Assembly (NCBI GenBank): GCA_036489975.1
Contig: DASXES010000110.1
Coordinates: 207,619 to 271,618 of the forward strand
Length of the DNA: 64,000 bases
From: Roseiarcus sp036489975
Lineage (GTDB): Bacteria > Pseudomonadota > Alphaproteobacteria > Rhizobiales > Beijerinckiaceae
Direction: 5' to 3'
Part shown: positions 17,504 to 25,711 of the stretch, in pieces
Position numbering within the stretch: position 1 is the first letter of the stretch
Layout of the letters: every line of letters starts with the position of its first letter
Position numbers and translations under genes: made by a program
Notes under the pieces: generated by a model
What the model saw: only the letters and a program-made list of their open reading frames with translations
Told to the model about the DNA's origin: nothing
Database searches by the model: none

Positions 17504-17567
17504 TGAAGACCTGGCGTTGACGAAGACCTGGCCTTGACGAAGACTTGGCCTTGACGAAGCGTTGGCC
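17500..17567. repeat. Four tandem copies of a 17-base unit
   Basis: Units TTGATGAAGACCTGGCG (17500-17516), TTGACGAAGACCTGGCC (17517-17533), TTGACGAAGACTTGGCC (17534-17550) and TTGACGAAGCGTTGGCC (17551-17567) follow each other without gaps. They fill the space between the preceding stop codon, which lies in unit 1, and the dedA ATG at 17573. A degenerate relative (GGCGTTGGCGTTAACGAAAC) precedes the next gene near 18250-18270. Confidence 0.95.
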
Positions 17568-17572
17568 CTGAC

Positions 17573-18217
17573 ATGGAGCTTCTGCCGCATCTGCAGCATT
17601 TCGTCGCGACTTACGGTTATTTCGCCGTCTTCCTGATCGTCGCGCTGGAGAGCGCCGGGATTCCGATGCCGGGCGAGACCGTTCTGGTCACGGCCGCGAT
17701 CTTCGCCGCCCATGGAACGCTGAACATCTATGGGGTGATCGCGACGGCGGCGGCGGGCGCGATCCTCGGCGACAATTGCGGCTATTGGGTCGGCCGCGAG
17801 CTCGGCTTTCCGCTCATCTACCGGTACGGACGCTACATTCGCCTGGACGAGCGACGGCTCAAGGTCGGGCAATATCTTTTCCTCAGGCACGGCGGGGCGA
17901 TCGTGTTTTTCGGCCGCTTCGTCGCGGTGTTGCGCGCTTTTGCGGCCTTTCTCGCCGGCGTCAACCGCTACAATTGGGAGGCGTTCTTTCTCTTCAACGC
18001 GGCCGGAGGGATCGTCTGGGCCTCGATCTTCGGCGTCGGCGGCTATATGCTTGGCCGCGCGTTCGAGCATTACGCGCGTCCCGTCGGGATCGCCGTGCTC
18101 ATCGTCGCCGCGGTCGGCGTGATCGTGGCCGCGCGCTTCATCCGCTCGCACGAGCAGGCGCTCGAGGACGAGGCCGAGCGAGCGCTCCCCGGACCGCTGG
18201 TCAAGCCAAAGGCTTGA
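17573..18217 (+). CDS. DedA family membrane protein
   Basis: A 214-residue DedA/VTT-domain protein of the inner membrane; relatives act in undecaprenyl-phosphate or phospholipid flipping and membrane homeostasis. Signature: LESAGIPMPGETVLVTAA with the conserved glutamate (about 25-42), ILGDNCGYWVGRELG, the re-entrant loop motif FFGRFVAVLRAFAAFLAGVNR, and the final hydrophobic helix at about 170-190. The C-terminal tail is acidic and cytoplasmic. No RBS is visible immediately upstream because the 17-base repeats occupy that position. The next gene, an MFS transporter, begins 61 bases later on the same strand. Confidence 0.92.
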   Translation: MELLPHLQHFVATYGYFAVFLIVALESAGIPMPGETVLVTAAIFAAHGTLNIYGVIATAAAGAILGDNCGYWVGRELGFPLIYRYGRYIRLDERRLKVGQYLFLRHGGAIVFFGRFVAVLRAFAAFLAGVNRYNWEAFFLFNAAGGIVWASIFGVGGYMLGRAFEHYARPVGIAVLIVAAVGVIVAARFIRSHEQALEDEAERALPGPLVKPKA

Positions 18218-18278
18218 GGCGGCGCTGACCGACGCGCGGCCTTGGCCAAGGCGTTGGCGTTAACGAAACGGAGCGGAA

Positions 18279-19523
18279 ATGCCAGCGAGGCTAACGGCCG
18301 CAATTCCTGCTTTGCCCGCGCTGCTCGCGGGCTTCTTTCTCATGCAGACGGGCAACACGTTCCAGGGAACGATCTTGAGCATCCGCGGCGAGATCGAGGG
18401 TTTCACGCTGGCTCAGATCGGCGCGGTCGGGGCGGGCTTCTGGGCTGGCGTCCTTATCGGATCGCTGCGCGCAGCCTCAGTGATCCGCCGGGTGGGCCAC
18501 ATTCGCACCTTCGCGGCTTTCGGCGCCATCGCGGCGACTGCGCCGCTTCTGCACCTGCTCATCGTCAATCCGTTCGTGTGGATGGCGGCGCGGGCGCTGA
18601 CCGGATTCTGTTTCGCGGCCATGTTCATCGTTATCGAGAGCTGGCTCAATGCGGGCGCAAGCTCCGAAAACAGGGGACAGATTCTCAGCATCTACGGGAT
18701 GACCGGCTTGCTGGCCGGCGTAGGCGGCCAGCTTCTTCTGCCCACGACCGATCCGGCCGGGTTCAGGGCGTTCTGCATCATCGCCTGTATTATTTCCGTC
18801 GCGCTTGTGCCGATCGCCCTGACCCAGGGAGCAGCGCCCGCGCCTCTGGGCGAAGGCGGCCATGTGAGCCTCAGCCGGCTCTATCGCGACTCGCCCCTGG
18901 GGGTCGCGGCTGGTTTCTTGAGCGGCGTGACAACCGGCGCCTTCTTTACGCTCGGCCCGATCTTCGCCGAGCGGCGAGGCCTGGGCACGGGCGAGATCGC
19001 GATCTTCATGGCGTGCGGCACGCTCGGCGGATTCGTAGCGGCCTGGCCGCTCGGTTTGCTCTCGGACCGCTACGACCGGCGACTCGTGATCATTGGCGCG
19101 GCCGCTGCAGCGGCGGCGAGTCTCATCGGCATGATGGCAGTCGTGCCGACCGACGCCTATCCGTGGCTGCTCTATCTCTGCGTCGCTCTGTTCGGGGGGA
19201 TGATCATCCCGACCTACAGCCTGGCGCTCGCTCATCTGAGCGATGCGGTCGCGCGAGAGGAAATGGTGGCGGCGTCAGGCGGCCTTCTGCTGGCGCATGG
19301 CGCGGGGGCGGCGGCGGGCCCCTTGCTCGCTGGATTCGCCATGTCCGCGGTTCCCGGCGGCCTGTCGTTCACCCTGATCGCGGCGCAGGCCCTCATTGTG
19401 CTGTTCGGAGCAAGCCGGCTCATCGCGCGAGCGGCGCCGCGCGCGCGCAAGAGCGCGTTCGCACTCGAGCCTCCGGTCCCCGTCGGGACCGAGTTCTCGG
19501 CCGCGCATTCGGCAAAAGCCTAG
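18279..19523 (+). CDS. MFS transporter, YcaD-like
   Basis: A 414-residue, 12-helix major facilitator. NTFQGTILSIRGEIEGFT, GALTGFCFAAMFIVIESWLN and the loop LSDRYDRRLVIIG match the YcaD-type subgroup of putative exporters. The ESWLN motif is particularly typical. GGAG six bases before the ATG supports the start. Substrate unknown. It follows dedA on the same strand and ends 6 bases before the convergent protease gene, so no separate terminator fits between them. Confidence 0.87.
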   Translation: MPARLTAAIPALPALLAGFFLMQTGNTFQGTILSIRGEIEGFTLAQIGAVGAGFWAGVLIGSLRAASVIRRVGHIRTFAAFGAIAATAPLLHLLIVNPFVWMAARALTGFCFAAMFIVIESWLNAGASSENRGQILSIYGMTGLLAGVGGQLLLPTTDPAGFRAFCIIACIISVALVPIALTQGAAPAPLGEGGHVSLSRLYRDSPLGVAAGFLSGVTTGAFFTLGPIFAERRGLGTGEIAIFMACGTLGGFVAAWPLGLLSDRYDRRLVIIGAAAAAAASLIGMMAVVPTDAYPWLLYLCVALFGGMIIPTYSLALAHLSDAVAREEMVAASGGLLLAHGAGAAAGPLLAGFAMSAVPGGLSFTLIAAQALIVLFGASRLIARAAPRARKSAFALEPPVPVGTEFSAAHSAKA

Positions 19524-19529
19524 TCAGTC

Positions 19530-20555
19530 TTAAGCCGCCAGCGGACGCTCGACCGGGCCGATCCAAAGCCTCAGCTGCTCCGATCGGCGAAGAAAATCGA
19601 TGGCTACCGTGCGGTCGATCTTGTCGGCGTCGAGCGCGCGCACGAGGTCGCTGACGCTCGTCACCGGCTTGCCGTCGAGGGCGATGACCAAATCGCCCGT
19701 CAGGAGCCCGGCCTGTGCGGCCGGCCCCGCCTGGTCGACGGAGAGAAGCCGTGCGCCCGTGGCCTGCTGGAGAGCGAGCCTGAGCGCGATCCGGCGTGGA
19801 ATCGCGAGCGTTGCAGCGCCGACCCCGATATAAGCTCGCCGCACGCGCCCGTGCCGGGCGATCTCGCCGGCGACAAAACTCGCGGTGTTGGACGCCACCG
19901 CAAAGCAGATGCCCTGCGCGCCCATGATCACGGCGGTGTTGATGCCGATCACTTCGCCCGCGGACGACACCAGCGGCCCGCCGGAATTGCCGGGATTGAG
20001 CGGAGCGTCGGTCTGCACTACGTCCTCGATCATCCTTCCCGTTCGCGATTGCAACGATCGTCCGAGCGCCGAGACCACGCCCGCGGTCACCGTGGCGTCG
20101 AAGCCGAGCGGATTGCCGATGGCGATGGCGATCTGGCCACGCTTGAGCCTGGCGCTATCGCCGAGTTTCGCCGCCGGCAGCGAGACGTCGGCTTCGACCC
20201 TGAGCAGCGCGAGATCCGTGTCGGGATCGTCGCCGAGCACGCGCGCCTGAAGTTCGCGGCCTTCGAGCGTGGTCAGACTAACCGTTCGCGAGCCTTGCAC
20301 GACGTGGCTGTTGGTGAGCGCGAGACCGTCCGACGAAATGATGACGCCGGAGCCCGAGCCGGCGCTGCGGCCGTTCTTGCGCACGTCGATGCGCACCACA
20401 CTCGGGCCGACGCGCTCCACCACGTCGCTGACGACGCGCGAATAGTCATCGAGGAGCGCTGCGTCGCTGGGGGACGAGAGAACGCCCGGACCCTGGTCAA
20501 GACCGTCGGAATCGAGGGTCCAAACGGGAGAGGGAGATGGGAGGGGATCTGTCAT
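19530..20555 (-). CDS. HtrA/DegP-like serine protease (S1C) with PDZ domain
   Basis: A 341-residue trypsin-like protease plus one PDZ domain. The catalytic triad is visible: His in LTNSHVV, Asp in DPDTDLALL, and Ser in LNPGNSGGPLV. The PDZ part is at about 245-335 (GARLLSVDQAGPAAQAGLLTG). Unlike periplasmic DegP it has neither a signal peptide nor an N-terminal membrane anchor: the start at 20555 gives MTDPLPSPSP, and the extension to 20894 offers no hydrophobic stretch either. It may therefore act in the cytoplasm. It is divergent from the glycosyltransferase genes. Confidence 0.9.
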   Translation of the reverse strand: MTDPLPSPSPVWTLDSDGLDQGPGVLSSPSDAALLDDYSRVVSDVVERVGPSVVRIDVRKNGRSAGSGSGVIISSDGLALTNSHVVQGSRTVSLTTLEGRELQARVLGDDPDTDLALLRVEADVSLPAAKLGDSARLKRGQIAIAIGNPLGFDATVTAGVVSALGRSLQSRTGRMIEDVVQTDAPLNPGNSGGPLVSSAGEVIGINTAVIMGAQGICFAVASNTASFVAGEIARHGRVRRAYIGVGAATLAIPRRIALRLALQQATGARLLSVDQAGPAAQAGLLTGDLVIALDGKPVTSVSDLVRALDADKIDRTVAIDFLRRSEQLRLWIGPVERPLAA

Positions 20556-20739
20556 TGCGGCGATATGGTGACGGGGGTTGCGGCGCGCAAGCAGGGGGTG
20601 GAGGCGCGTCGGCCGACCTTGCCAGTCCCGAACAATTGGACCAGATATCGGCGCGTGGCGCTGAGGGCCCTCGTCCTTTCGGCGCCGCGAAGCGGCCTCG
20701 AAGGACGATCGCGCACGAAGGCTTCGCACAGGCCCCAGG

Positions 20740-21630
20740 ATGAGGCGGATGGAGCTTCCGGCGCCGGAACCCGAAGAAGAAATGGCTCTGACCGATCCCG
20801 CGACTCTGTCTCCGGTCCGACCTTCCGAGCCGACGGCGAGCGGCGCGCTTGGGCTGAGCGCCGCGGTGATCTGTCTCAATGAGGCGGCGTGCATTGGCCA
20901 ATGCCTGGAAAGCCTGAGCGGCTTCGCCGAGATTGTCGTCGTCGACTCGGGCTCCTCGGATGGGACGCTCGCGATCGTGGAAGCGTTCGCTCAGCGGGGC
21001 TTTCCCATCCGGTTGATTCATCAGCCATGGCTCGGCTATGCGGCGCAGAAGCAGTTCGCCCTCGATCAGACGAAGGAACCCTGGATCTTCAGCATCGACG
21101 CGGACGAATGGCTGGACGACGAGCTGCGCGCCCTGCTGCCGCGGCTGATGGCGGCCGATGAGTCGGTCGCCGGCTGGAAGGTCCGCCGCTCCCTGACTTT
21201 GTACGGGCAGGCGAAGCCCGTCAGTCGCTGGACCCGGCCCGAGCATATCTTAAGGCTCGTGCGGCGGGGCAGGGCGCGCTTCGATCCCGCCCTCATCGTG
21301 CACGAGGGCCTTGTCGCAGATCACGGGCAAACGCCGGTCACGCGCGACGGCCTGCTGAGGCACGAGCGCAGCCTGCCCCTGCATGAGCAGATGAAAAAGG
21401 AAATCACTTATGCGCGGCTTAAAGCCGAGCAGCGGCTGAAGCAGGGGAAAAAGCCATCGACGCTCAAGCTCGTGTTCAGTCCGCCGATCTATTTCCTGCG
21501 CATCTTCTTCTGGAACCGTTTTTTTCTATCCGGCTGGGCCGGCTTCATCCACGCTGGCGTCGGCGCCATGTATTCTCTCATGACCGAATCGATCCATCGG
21601 CAGTTGTATTACGCGCGACGGGAGCGCTGA
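20740..21630 (+). CDS. Glycosyltransferase family 2, LPS-core type
   Basis: A 296-residue GT-A fold transferase. LGLSAAVICLNEAACIGQCL opens the domain; VVVDSGSSDGTLAIVEAF and the metal-binding IFSIDADEWLDDEL (DAD in place of DxD) follow. The C-terminal LKLVFSPPIYFLRIFFWNRF and GFIHAGVGAMYSLM resemble the KdtX/WaaE/LgtF group that glycosylates the lipopolysaccharide inner core. There are in-frame ATGs at 20740, 20749 and 20782; the last still keeps the domain whole. It lies 39 bases upstream of a second glycosyltransferase. Confidence 0.88.
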   Translation: MRRMELPAPEPEEEMALTDPATLSPVRPSEPTASGALGLSAAVICLNEAACIGQCLESLSGFAEIVVVDSGSSDGTLAIVEAFAQRGFPIRLIHQPWLGYAAQKQFALDQTKEPWIFSIDADEWLDDELRALLPRLMAADESVAGWKVRRSLTLYGQAKPVSRWTRPEHILRLVRRGRARFDPALIVHEGLVADHGQTPVTRDGLLRHERSLPLHEQMKKEITYARLKAEQRLKQGKKPSTLKLVFSPPIYFLRIFFWNRFFLSGWAGFIHAGVGAMYSLMTESIHRQLYYARRER

Positions 21631-21669
21631 GCGCTCTTCTCCAGCGGCGATGCGATCGGGCGAGGCGGC

Positions 21670-22749
21670 ATGAGCCTTAAATTCGATGATGAGGCCCTCG
21701 ACGCGCTCGAGGTCGTCATTCCCAATCTCAACTGGCGCTATTCGGGCGGCACGGCGGTCAATCGCACGATCGCGCCCCTGATCGCCGAGCGCTGGCGGGC
21801 GGCGTGGCTCGGGCCTGACCAGCCGGACGGAATCGCGGGTCTGACCTTGAGCGATCTCGTGCGGCTGCGCTTTCGTCGGCCTGCCCATGGCAAGGCGCGC
21901 ATCTGGCACGCGCGCCGCAACGTCGAGATGATCGCCGGGCTCATGCTCAATCTGCTCGGCTATCGGTTCGCGCTGATCTTCAATTCCGCTTCCCAGCGCG
22001 AGAAGACATGGCTCACGAACTTTCTCATCGCGCGCATGGACGCCCTGATCGCGACCAGCGAGCTTGCGGCGCAATATCTGCGGCGGCCGGCGACAATCAT
22101 CCATCACGGCATCGACGTCGATCTCTATGCTCCCCCCGCCGACCGGCGGGCCGCCTATGCCGAAACCGGCCTGCCGGGAAAATACGGGATCGGAACGTTC
22201 GGCCGGGTGCGAAAGCAGAAAGGCAGCGACCTGTTCGTCGAGGCGATGCGACGGCTATTGCCGCGCTATCCGGATTTCTGCGCCGTGGTGGTCGGGCTCA
22301 CCACCGTCGACAATCTGCCTTTCGTCGAGGGCCTCAAGCGTGAGATCGAGGCGGCGGGCCTCATGAACCGCATCCGCTTTCTGGGCGAGCTGCCGGTCGA
22401 GGCGGTGCCGCTCTGGTATCAGCGCATCTCGATCTATGTGTTCGCCTCGCGGGTCGAGGGCTTCGGACTTACGATGCTCGAGGCGATGGCGGCGGGCGAC
22501 GCCGTCGTCGCGGCGCGCGCGGGCGCGGCGGAGATGATCATCACCGACGGGGCCGATGGAGTCCTTACCCCGGTTGATGACGTCGAGGCGCTCGTCGCCG
22601 CGCTCGAGCCGCTCATGCGCGAACCTCAGCGCATCGAGGCGATGGGCGCGCGCGCCCGCGCGCGGGTCGTCAGCGCCTTCAGCCGCGACCGCGAGGCCGA
22701 CGAGATCAGCGCGGTCTACCGCCAGGTGTGGGCGGCGCGGAAGGGTTAG
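21670..22749 (+). CDS. Glycosyltransferase family 4, LpcC-like
   Basis: A 359-residue GT-B glycosyltransferase. The N-terminal VVIPNLNWRYSGGTAVNRT resembles LpcC, the mannosyltransferase of the rhizobial LPS core. The C-terminal half has the GT4 nucleotide-sugar site: GTFGRVRKQKGSDLFVEAM and then RVEGFGLTMLEAMAAG with the EX7E pair. The pairing with the upstream GT2 indicates an LPS-core module. The sugar specificity is inferred from resemblance only. Its stop overlaps the convergent cadD-like gene by 4 bases. Confidence 0.85.
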   Translation: MSLKFDDEALDALEVVIPNLNWRYSGGTAVNRTIAPLIAERWRAAWLGPDQPDGIAGLTLSDLVRLRFRRPAHGKARIWHARRNVEMIAGLMLNLLGYRFALIFNSASQREKTWLTNFLIARMDALIATSELAAQYLRRPATIIHHGIDVDLYAPPADRRAAYAETGLPGKYGIGTFGRVRKQKGSDLFVEAMRRLLPRYPDFCAVVVGLTTVDNLPFVEGLKREIEAAGLMNRIRFLGELPVEAVPLWYQRISIYVFASRVEGFGLTMLEAMAAGDAVVAARAGAAEMIITDGADGVLTPVDDVEALVAALEPLMREPQRIEAMGARARARVVSAFSRDREADEISAVYRQVWAARKG

Positions 22750-23390
22750 AATGGCCTCGGGGCCAATCCTATGGCGAGGTCGATGGCGCCGGATCGATAG
22801 AGAATGAGGACGCCCAGTCCGATCAGAACGAAGGGCAGAACGATGTGCCCGTAACGGCGCAGCGGCTTGCCCAACACCGTGTGCCTGACCAACGACCACG
22901 CCGCGAAGCACCAAAGAACCGTGAGCGCGCCGAAGATCGCTATTGTCGCGGTTATTTCCTCAGGCGTCTGGTTGGCGAAGATCGGCGTATAGGCGGCGAT
23001 GTTGTCGCCTCCATTCACGATCGTGATGGCTGCGACCTGGAGGACGCCTGCGGCGGTTGGCTGCCCTTCCTCCTCAATCTTCCCAAGGCGCAGCAGCTTT
23101 CCTATGCCGATGACCAGGGGGGCGACGCCCAACAGACCCACATGCGCGGGCGAGATCGCCAGCGCTGCAAAAGCTGCCGCGAGGCTAATGGCGACGAGGC
23201 TGGCGATCCCCAGGATTTGGCCGCTGAAGATGCTGACTCGCGAAAAGCTTCCGTCGGAGAAGAAACCGACCAAAAGGAACAAATCGTCGATATTCGTCGA
23301 GATGAACGCGCCAGCCGACAGCAGGGCGAGCGAGAGGAAGTTCACGCTGCCGCCAGTTTCTTGCGGTGCGCGAAAGGATGGGTTCGACAC
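22746..23390 (-). CDS. CadD-type cadmium resistance transporter
   Basis: A 214-residue (or 199 if started at the GTG at 23345) inner-membrane protein with six hydrophobic segments, of the CadD family. Key stretches: AGAFISTNIDDLFLLVGFF in helix 1, with the conserved asparagine and paired aspartates, and ITIVNGGDNIAAYTPIFA, with a second asparagine-aspartate cluster. Proteins of this type confer cadmium resistance in Gram-positives; in alphaproteobacteria substrates are untested. Both candidate starts are GTG without a strong RBS. No ArsR/CadC-type regulator is adjacent. Confidence 0.85.
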   Translation of the reverse strand: MSNPSFRAPQETGGSVNFLSLALLSAGAFISTNIDDLFLLVGFFSDGSFSRVSIFSGQILGIASLVAISLAAAFAALAISPAHVGLLGVAPLVIGIGKLLRLGKIEEEGQPTAAGVLQVAAITIVNGGDNIAAYTPIFANQTPEEITATIAIFGALTVLWCFAAWSLVRHTVLGKPLRRYGHIVLPFVLIGLGVLILYRSGAIDLAIGLAPRPF

Positions 23391-23399
23391 CCCACTAAT

Positions 23400-24731
23400 C
23401 TAGTCGCGCTGCATCCAACCCGCCGCTCGGCGGGTTAACCGTTCGGCGGTCAGAAGATCGCTGGCCCCGACCGCCCTAGCCACCGGTCCAATAAGCGCGG
23501 CGGCCGGTATTTCCCAACCGCTATTCAATTCTGCAAGGGAGATGGTTTTGTGTGAAATTCTGCCCTCATCTTGCGCTGGATGGCCGTTAAGGGACACCCG
23601 CGTATCGTGGTCGAAAGGCTTTCGGTTCTTAAGACCAGTCCATTCGCATCGGAACGTTACAGCCGTTGCGGCTTCGAAGTTGTTTGCGAATGCCCGCGCA
23701 AAGAGAACACAACTCGCGACATCTGTACTAAGCCAAAGAGGGCTCAGGCATGATTGTGGCTCTTTCCGGAAGCTCGGGCTGTCCTCCCGCCATCCTTTGA
23801 TAAGCGATCCGAACCCATCGCCGCTGACGCGCCACATGCTTCGGTTGCCGATCTCCTCTAAGATCAGTGATGCTTCGAGAAACTCGCATTCGCCGTTATC
23901 CAAATCGGAGACAGTCCGGAAGCGTGGGGTCTTCGGATCGCGATGAATCACCGGGAACGGTCCCCAATGCATTCTTGTTATAGCGTCCGCTTCCGCGTTG
24001 CACCGTTCGACAACCCTTAGCAGGTCGTCGTTCGCGACCCCGCCGCCACTGTGGTGTACGGCGAACGAGAACTGCGTGTAGCCGTTAGCCAGAGCCTGTT
24101 CCCGCCCAGCGCTTGCCAGTCGCTCGCGATAGCTCTGCAGCAATACTTCATGCCACCGGCGAAGGCCCGTCTCGATGGCATCTTCTGACCGCTCGCCTTT
24201 TAACGCCATGTCGATTGCGCCGAGGATCGCGGCCCGCTCGGCCAGAACACATCGGCGAAGGAGAGGTGCCCATTCAATCGGAGTGAGGATGGGTTCGCTC
24301 GCCGGGCCGGGCTTCCGAATATAATAAGTGCCGCTCTTGATGCCCTGCGAGCGTCCCTTAGCGTCTTGCGGCCCATCACGCTTTGCGCAGATTGGGAGTG
24401 GTCCATGGGAGGGCACAACAACCAGTGTGTGCCGCGCTCCGCTCTCTCCAACCACGACGCGCACATCACATTGGAATGCGGGGTCGAGGTAAGACTTAAC
24501 GACTCCAGCGACCGCGTCGCGGTCAACGCCCGGAAACTCGGTCACGGCTGCTTTGGTCAGATCGTCATTAAAGCCGAAAACCAAGTAACCACCGCCGTAA
24601 TTGGCCAGGGCGGCGACATGTCGAGCAAACTTAGCCTTCGATACGTTATCAGAAACGTCTAGCTGAGCTTTGTACTCGGCGGCAAGCGTCTCGCTGGGGT
24701 TATTCACGAGTTCGGCGAGATCGTCAGGCAT
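23400..24731 (-). CDS. AlbA_2 (Schlafen-type) domain protein
   Basis: A 443-residue protein with an N-terminal AlbA_2 domain of the Schlafen/divergent-AAA group (ETLAAEYKAQLDVSD, then HVAALANYGGGYLVFGFND, TLVVVPSHGP and YYIRKPGPASEP, about 10-150). The remaining roughly 290 residues are not recognisable. AlbA_2 domains bind or cleave nucleic acids, and many AlbA_2 proteins are transcriptional regulators or defence components. The gene is visibly poorer in G and C than its neighbours and uses a broader codon set, which suggests acquisition. It lies 54 bases behind the 2OG-oxygenase gene on the same strand and 9 bases from cadD. Function unknown. Confidence 0.75.
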   Translation of the reverse strand: MPDDLAELVNNPSETLAAEYKAQLDVSDNVSKAKFARHVAALANYGGGYLVFGFNDDLTKAAVTEFPGVDRDAVAGVVKSYLDPAFQCDVRVVVGESGARHTLVVVPSHGPLPICAKRDGPQDAKGRSQGIKSGTYYIRKPGPASEPILTPIEWAPLLRRCVLAERAAILGAIDMALKGERSEDAIETGLRRWHEVLLQSYRERLASAGREQALANGYTQFSFAVHHSGGGVANDDLLRVVERCNAEADAITRMHWGPFPVIHRDPKTPRFRTVSDLDNGECEFLEASLILEEIGNRSMWRVSGDGFGSLIKGWREDSPSFRKEPQSCLSPLWLSTDVASCVLFARAFANNFEAATAVTFRCEWTGLKNRKPFDHDTRVSLNGHPAQDEGRISHKTISLAELNSGWEIPAAALIGPVARAVGASDLLTAERLTRRAAGWMQRD

Positions 24732-24785
24732 AAGCAGTGTGCCCTTCCTAAGAGACAGAAAACTGCTTTGCGGAGTGTCGCGACC

Positions 24786-25421
24786 TTATTGTCGAACTGC
24801 CGCGAACAGGCGCTTCAGGGGCGCCGAGACATGGTGGCGCAGCATCGCCATCCGCCGATCGCCCTCGGAAGTGACCCAGTTGAACTGGATGACGCGGCGC
24901 TCGCCGGCGAACGGCTTGTGACCATGCCACGAATTGTCGGCTCGCTTGAACGCCAGCAGCGTTCCCTCCACCGGCGGCACCTCCATGATCATGTCGTCGA
25001 GATCGTCCCCCGACTTGAGAAGCCGCAAGCGGCCGCCGGAATTCTCCCAGGCGGGGTTCATGTAGATGAGGATCGTGATGATCTTGCTTTTCGTGTCGGT
25101 ATGGATGCGCCCGTCCTTCGGGCTGCACTGGCCGCGAACGGTGGTCGTGGTCGGCCGTCCCGCGAGCGCGAGGTCGAACTTGTCCTCGAAAGCTTCGCGG
25201 AATTCGTCGCTCTCCAATTCGTCGAGAAATTCGCGGAACGCGGCGCCATAGCTAAGCTGCGCGACCGGAAAGCTTCCGCCCTCGGAGATTTTTGGATAAT
25301 CGGCGTTGATGTTCGCGCGCGCGTCCGCGCGGACGAAGCCGGGAACGACGAGATATTCGAAGGGCTCCCGGGTCAGGGGCGTCGCTTTCAGAGCTTCGAG
25401 GTCGAGACTGCGCAGACTCAT
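24786..25421 (-). CDS. 2OG-Fe(II) oxygenase (prolyl 4-hydroxylase-like)
   Basis: A 211-residue 2-oxoglutarate/Fe(II)-dependent dioxygenase. The iron triad is visible: HxD in GRIHTDTKSK (about 106-108) and the distal histidine in NSWHGHKPFAGERRVIQFNW, with the arginine that binds 2-oxoglutarate shortly after. IYMNPAWENSGGRLRLL is typical of the prolyl-4-hydroxylase subgroup. The substrate, protein or small molecule, cannot be told. It precedes the AlbA_2 gene by 54 bases, possibly on one transcript. Confidence 0.88.
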   Translation of the reverse strand: MSLRSLDLEALKATPLTREPFEYLVVPGFVRADARANINADYPKISEGGSFPVAQLSYGAAFREFLDELESDEFREAFEDKFDLALAGRPTTTTVRGQCSPKDGRIHTDTKSKIITILIYMNPAWENSGGRLRLLKSGDDLDDMIMEVPPVEGTLLAFKRADNSWHGHKPFAGERRVIQFNWVTSEGDRRMAMLRHHVSAPLKRLFAAVRQ

Positions 25422-25711
25422 TTGACGGGCTTCCGGAACAGCGAAGTCGCCGCCTTTTAGATTGCGGCGCCGAACCCGTCAAAAGCCGCGGCGCTGCAAG
25501 CGCCAAGGCGGGAGGCCGAGATGGGGACAGTCCGGCAGGACGACTAAATTACAAAGGAAATAGGTAGAGATAGCGTTTTGGCGGAACGAACCCAAATGGG
25601 CCCCGCGCCCTGCAATATCATGGCGAGGCGGCGCGTGGGCGAGGCAGCGCCGGACGGCGTTCGACACGGGCGCCGGAGGTGGCGAAATCGCCCCGCGAAA
25701 GCCGATCCCGG
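25422..25711. other. Gap between the glycogen operon and the 2OG-oxygenase gene
   Basis: 290 bases with no credible gene. A short A/T-richer segment at about 25540-25580 may hold the promoter of the oxygenase gene, read on the minus strand. No hairpin with a T-run is evident for ending the glycogen operon. Confidence 0.4.

Noticed and set aside
17500..17567. CRISPR-like array
   Set aside because: The 17-base units follow each other directly without spacers, and no cas genes are present. It is a simple tandem repeat.
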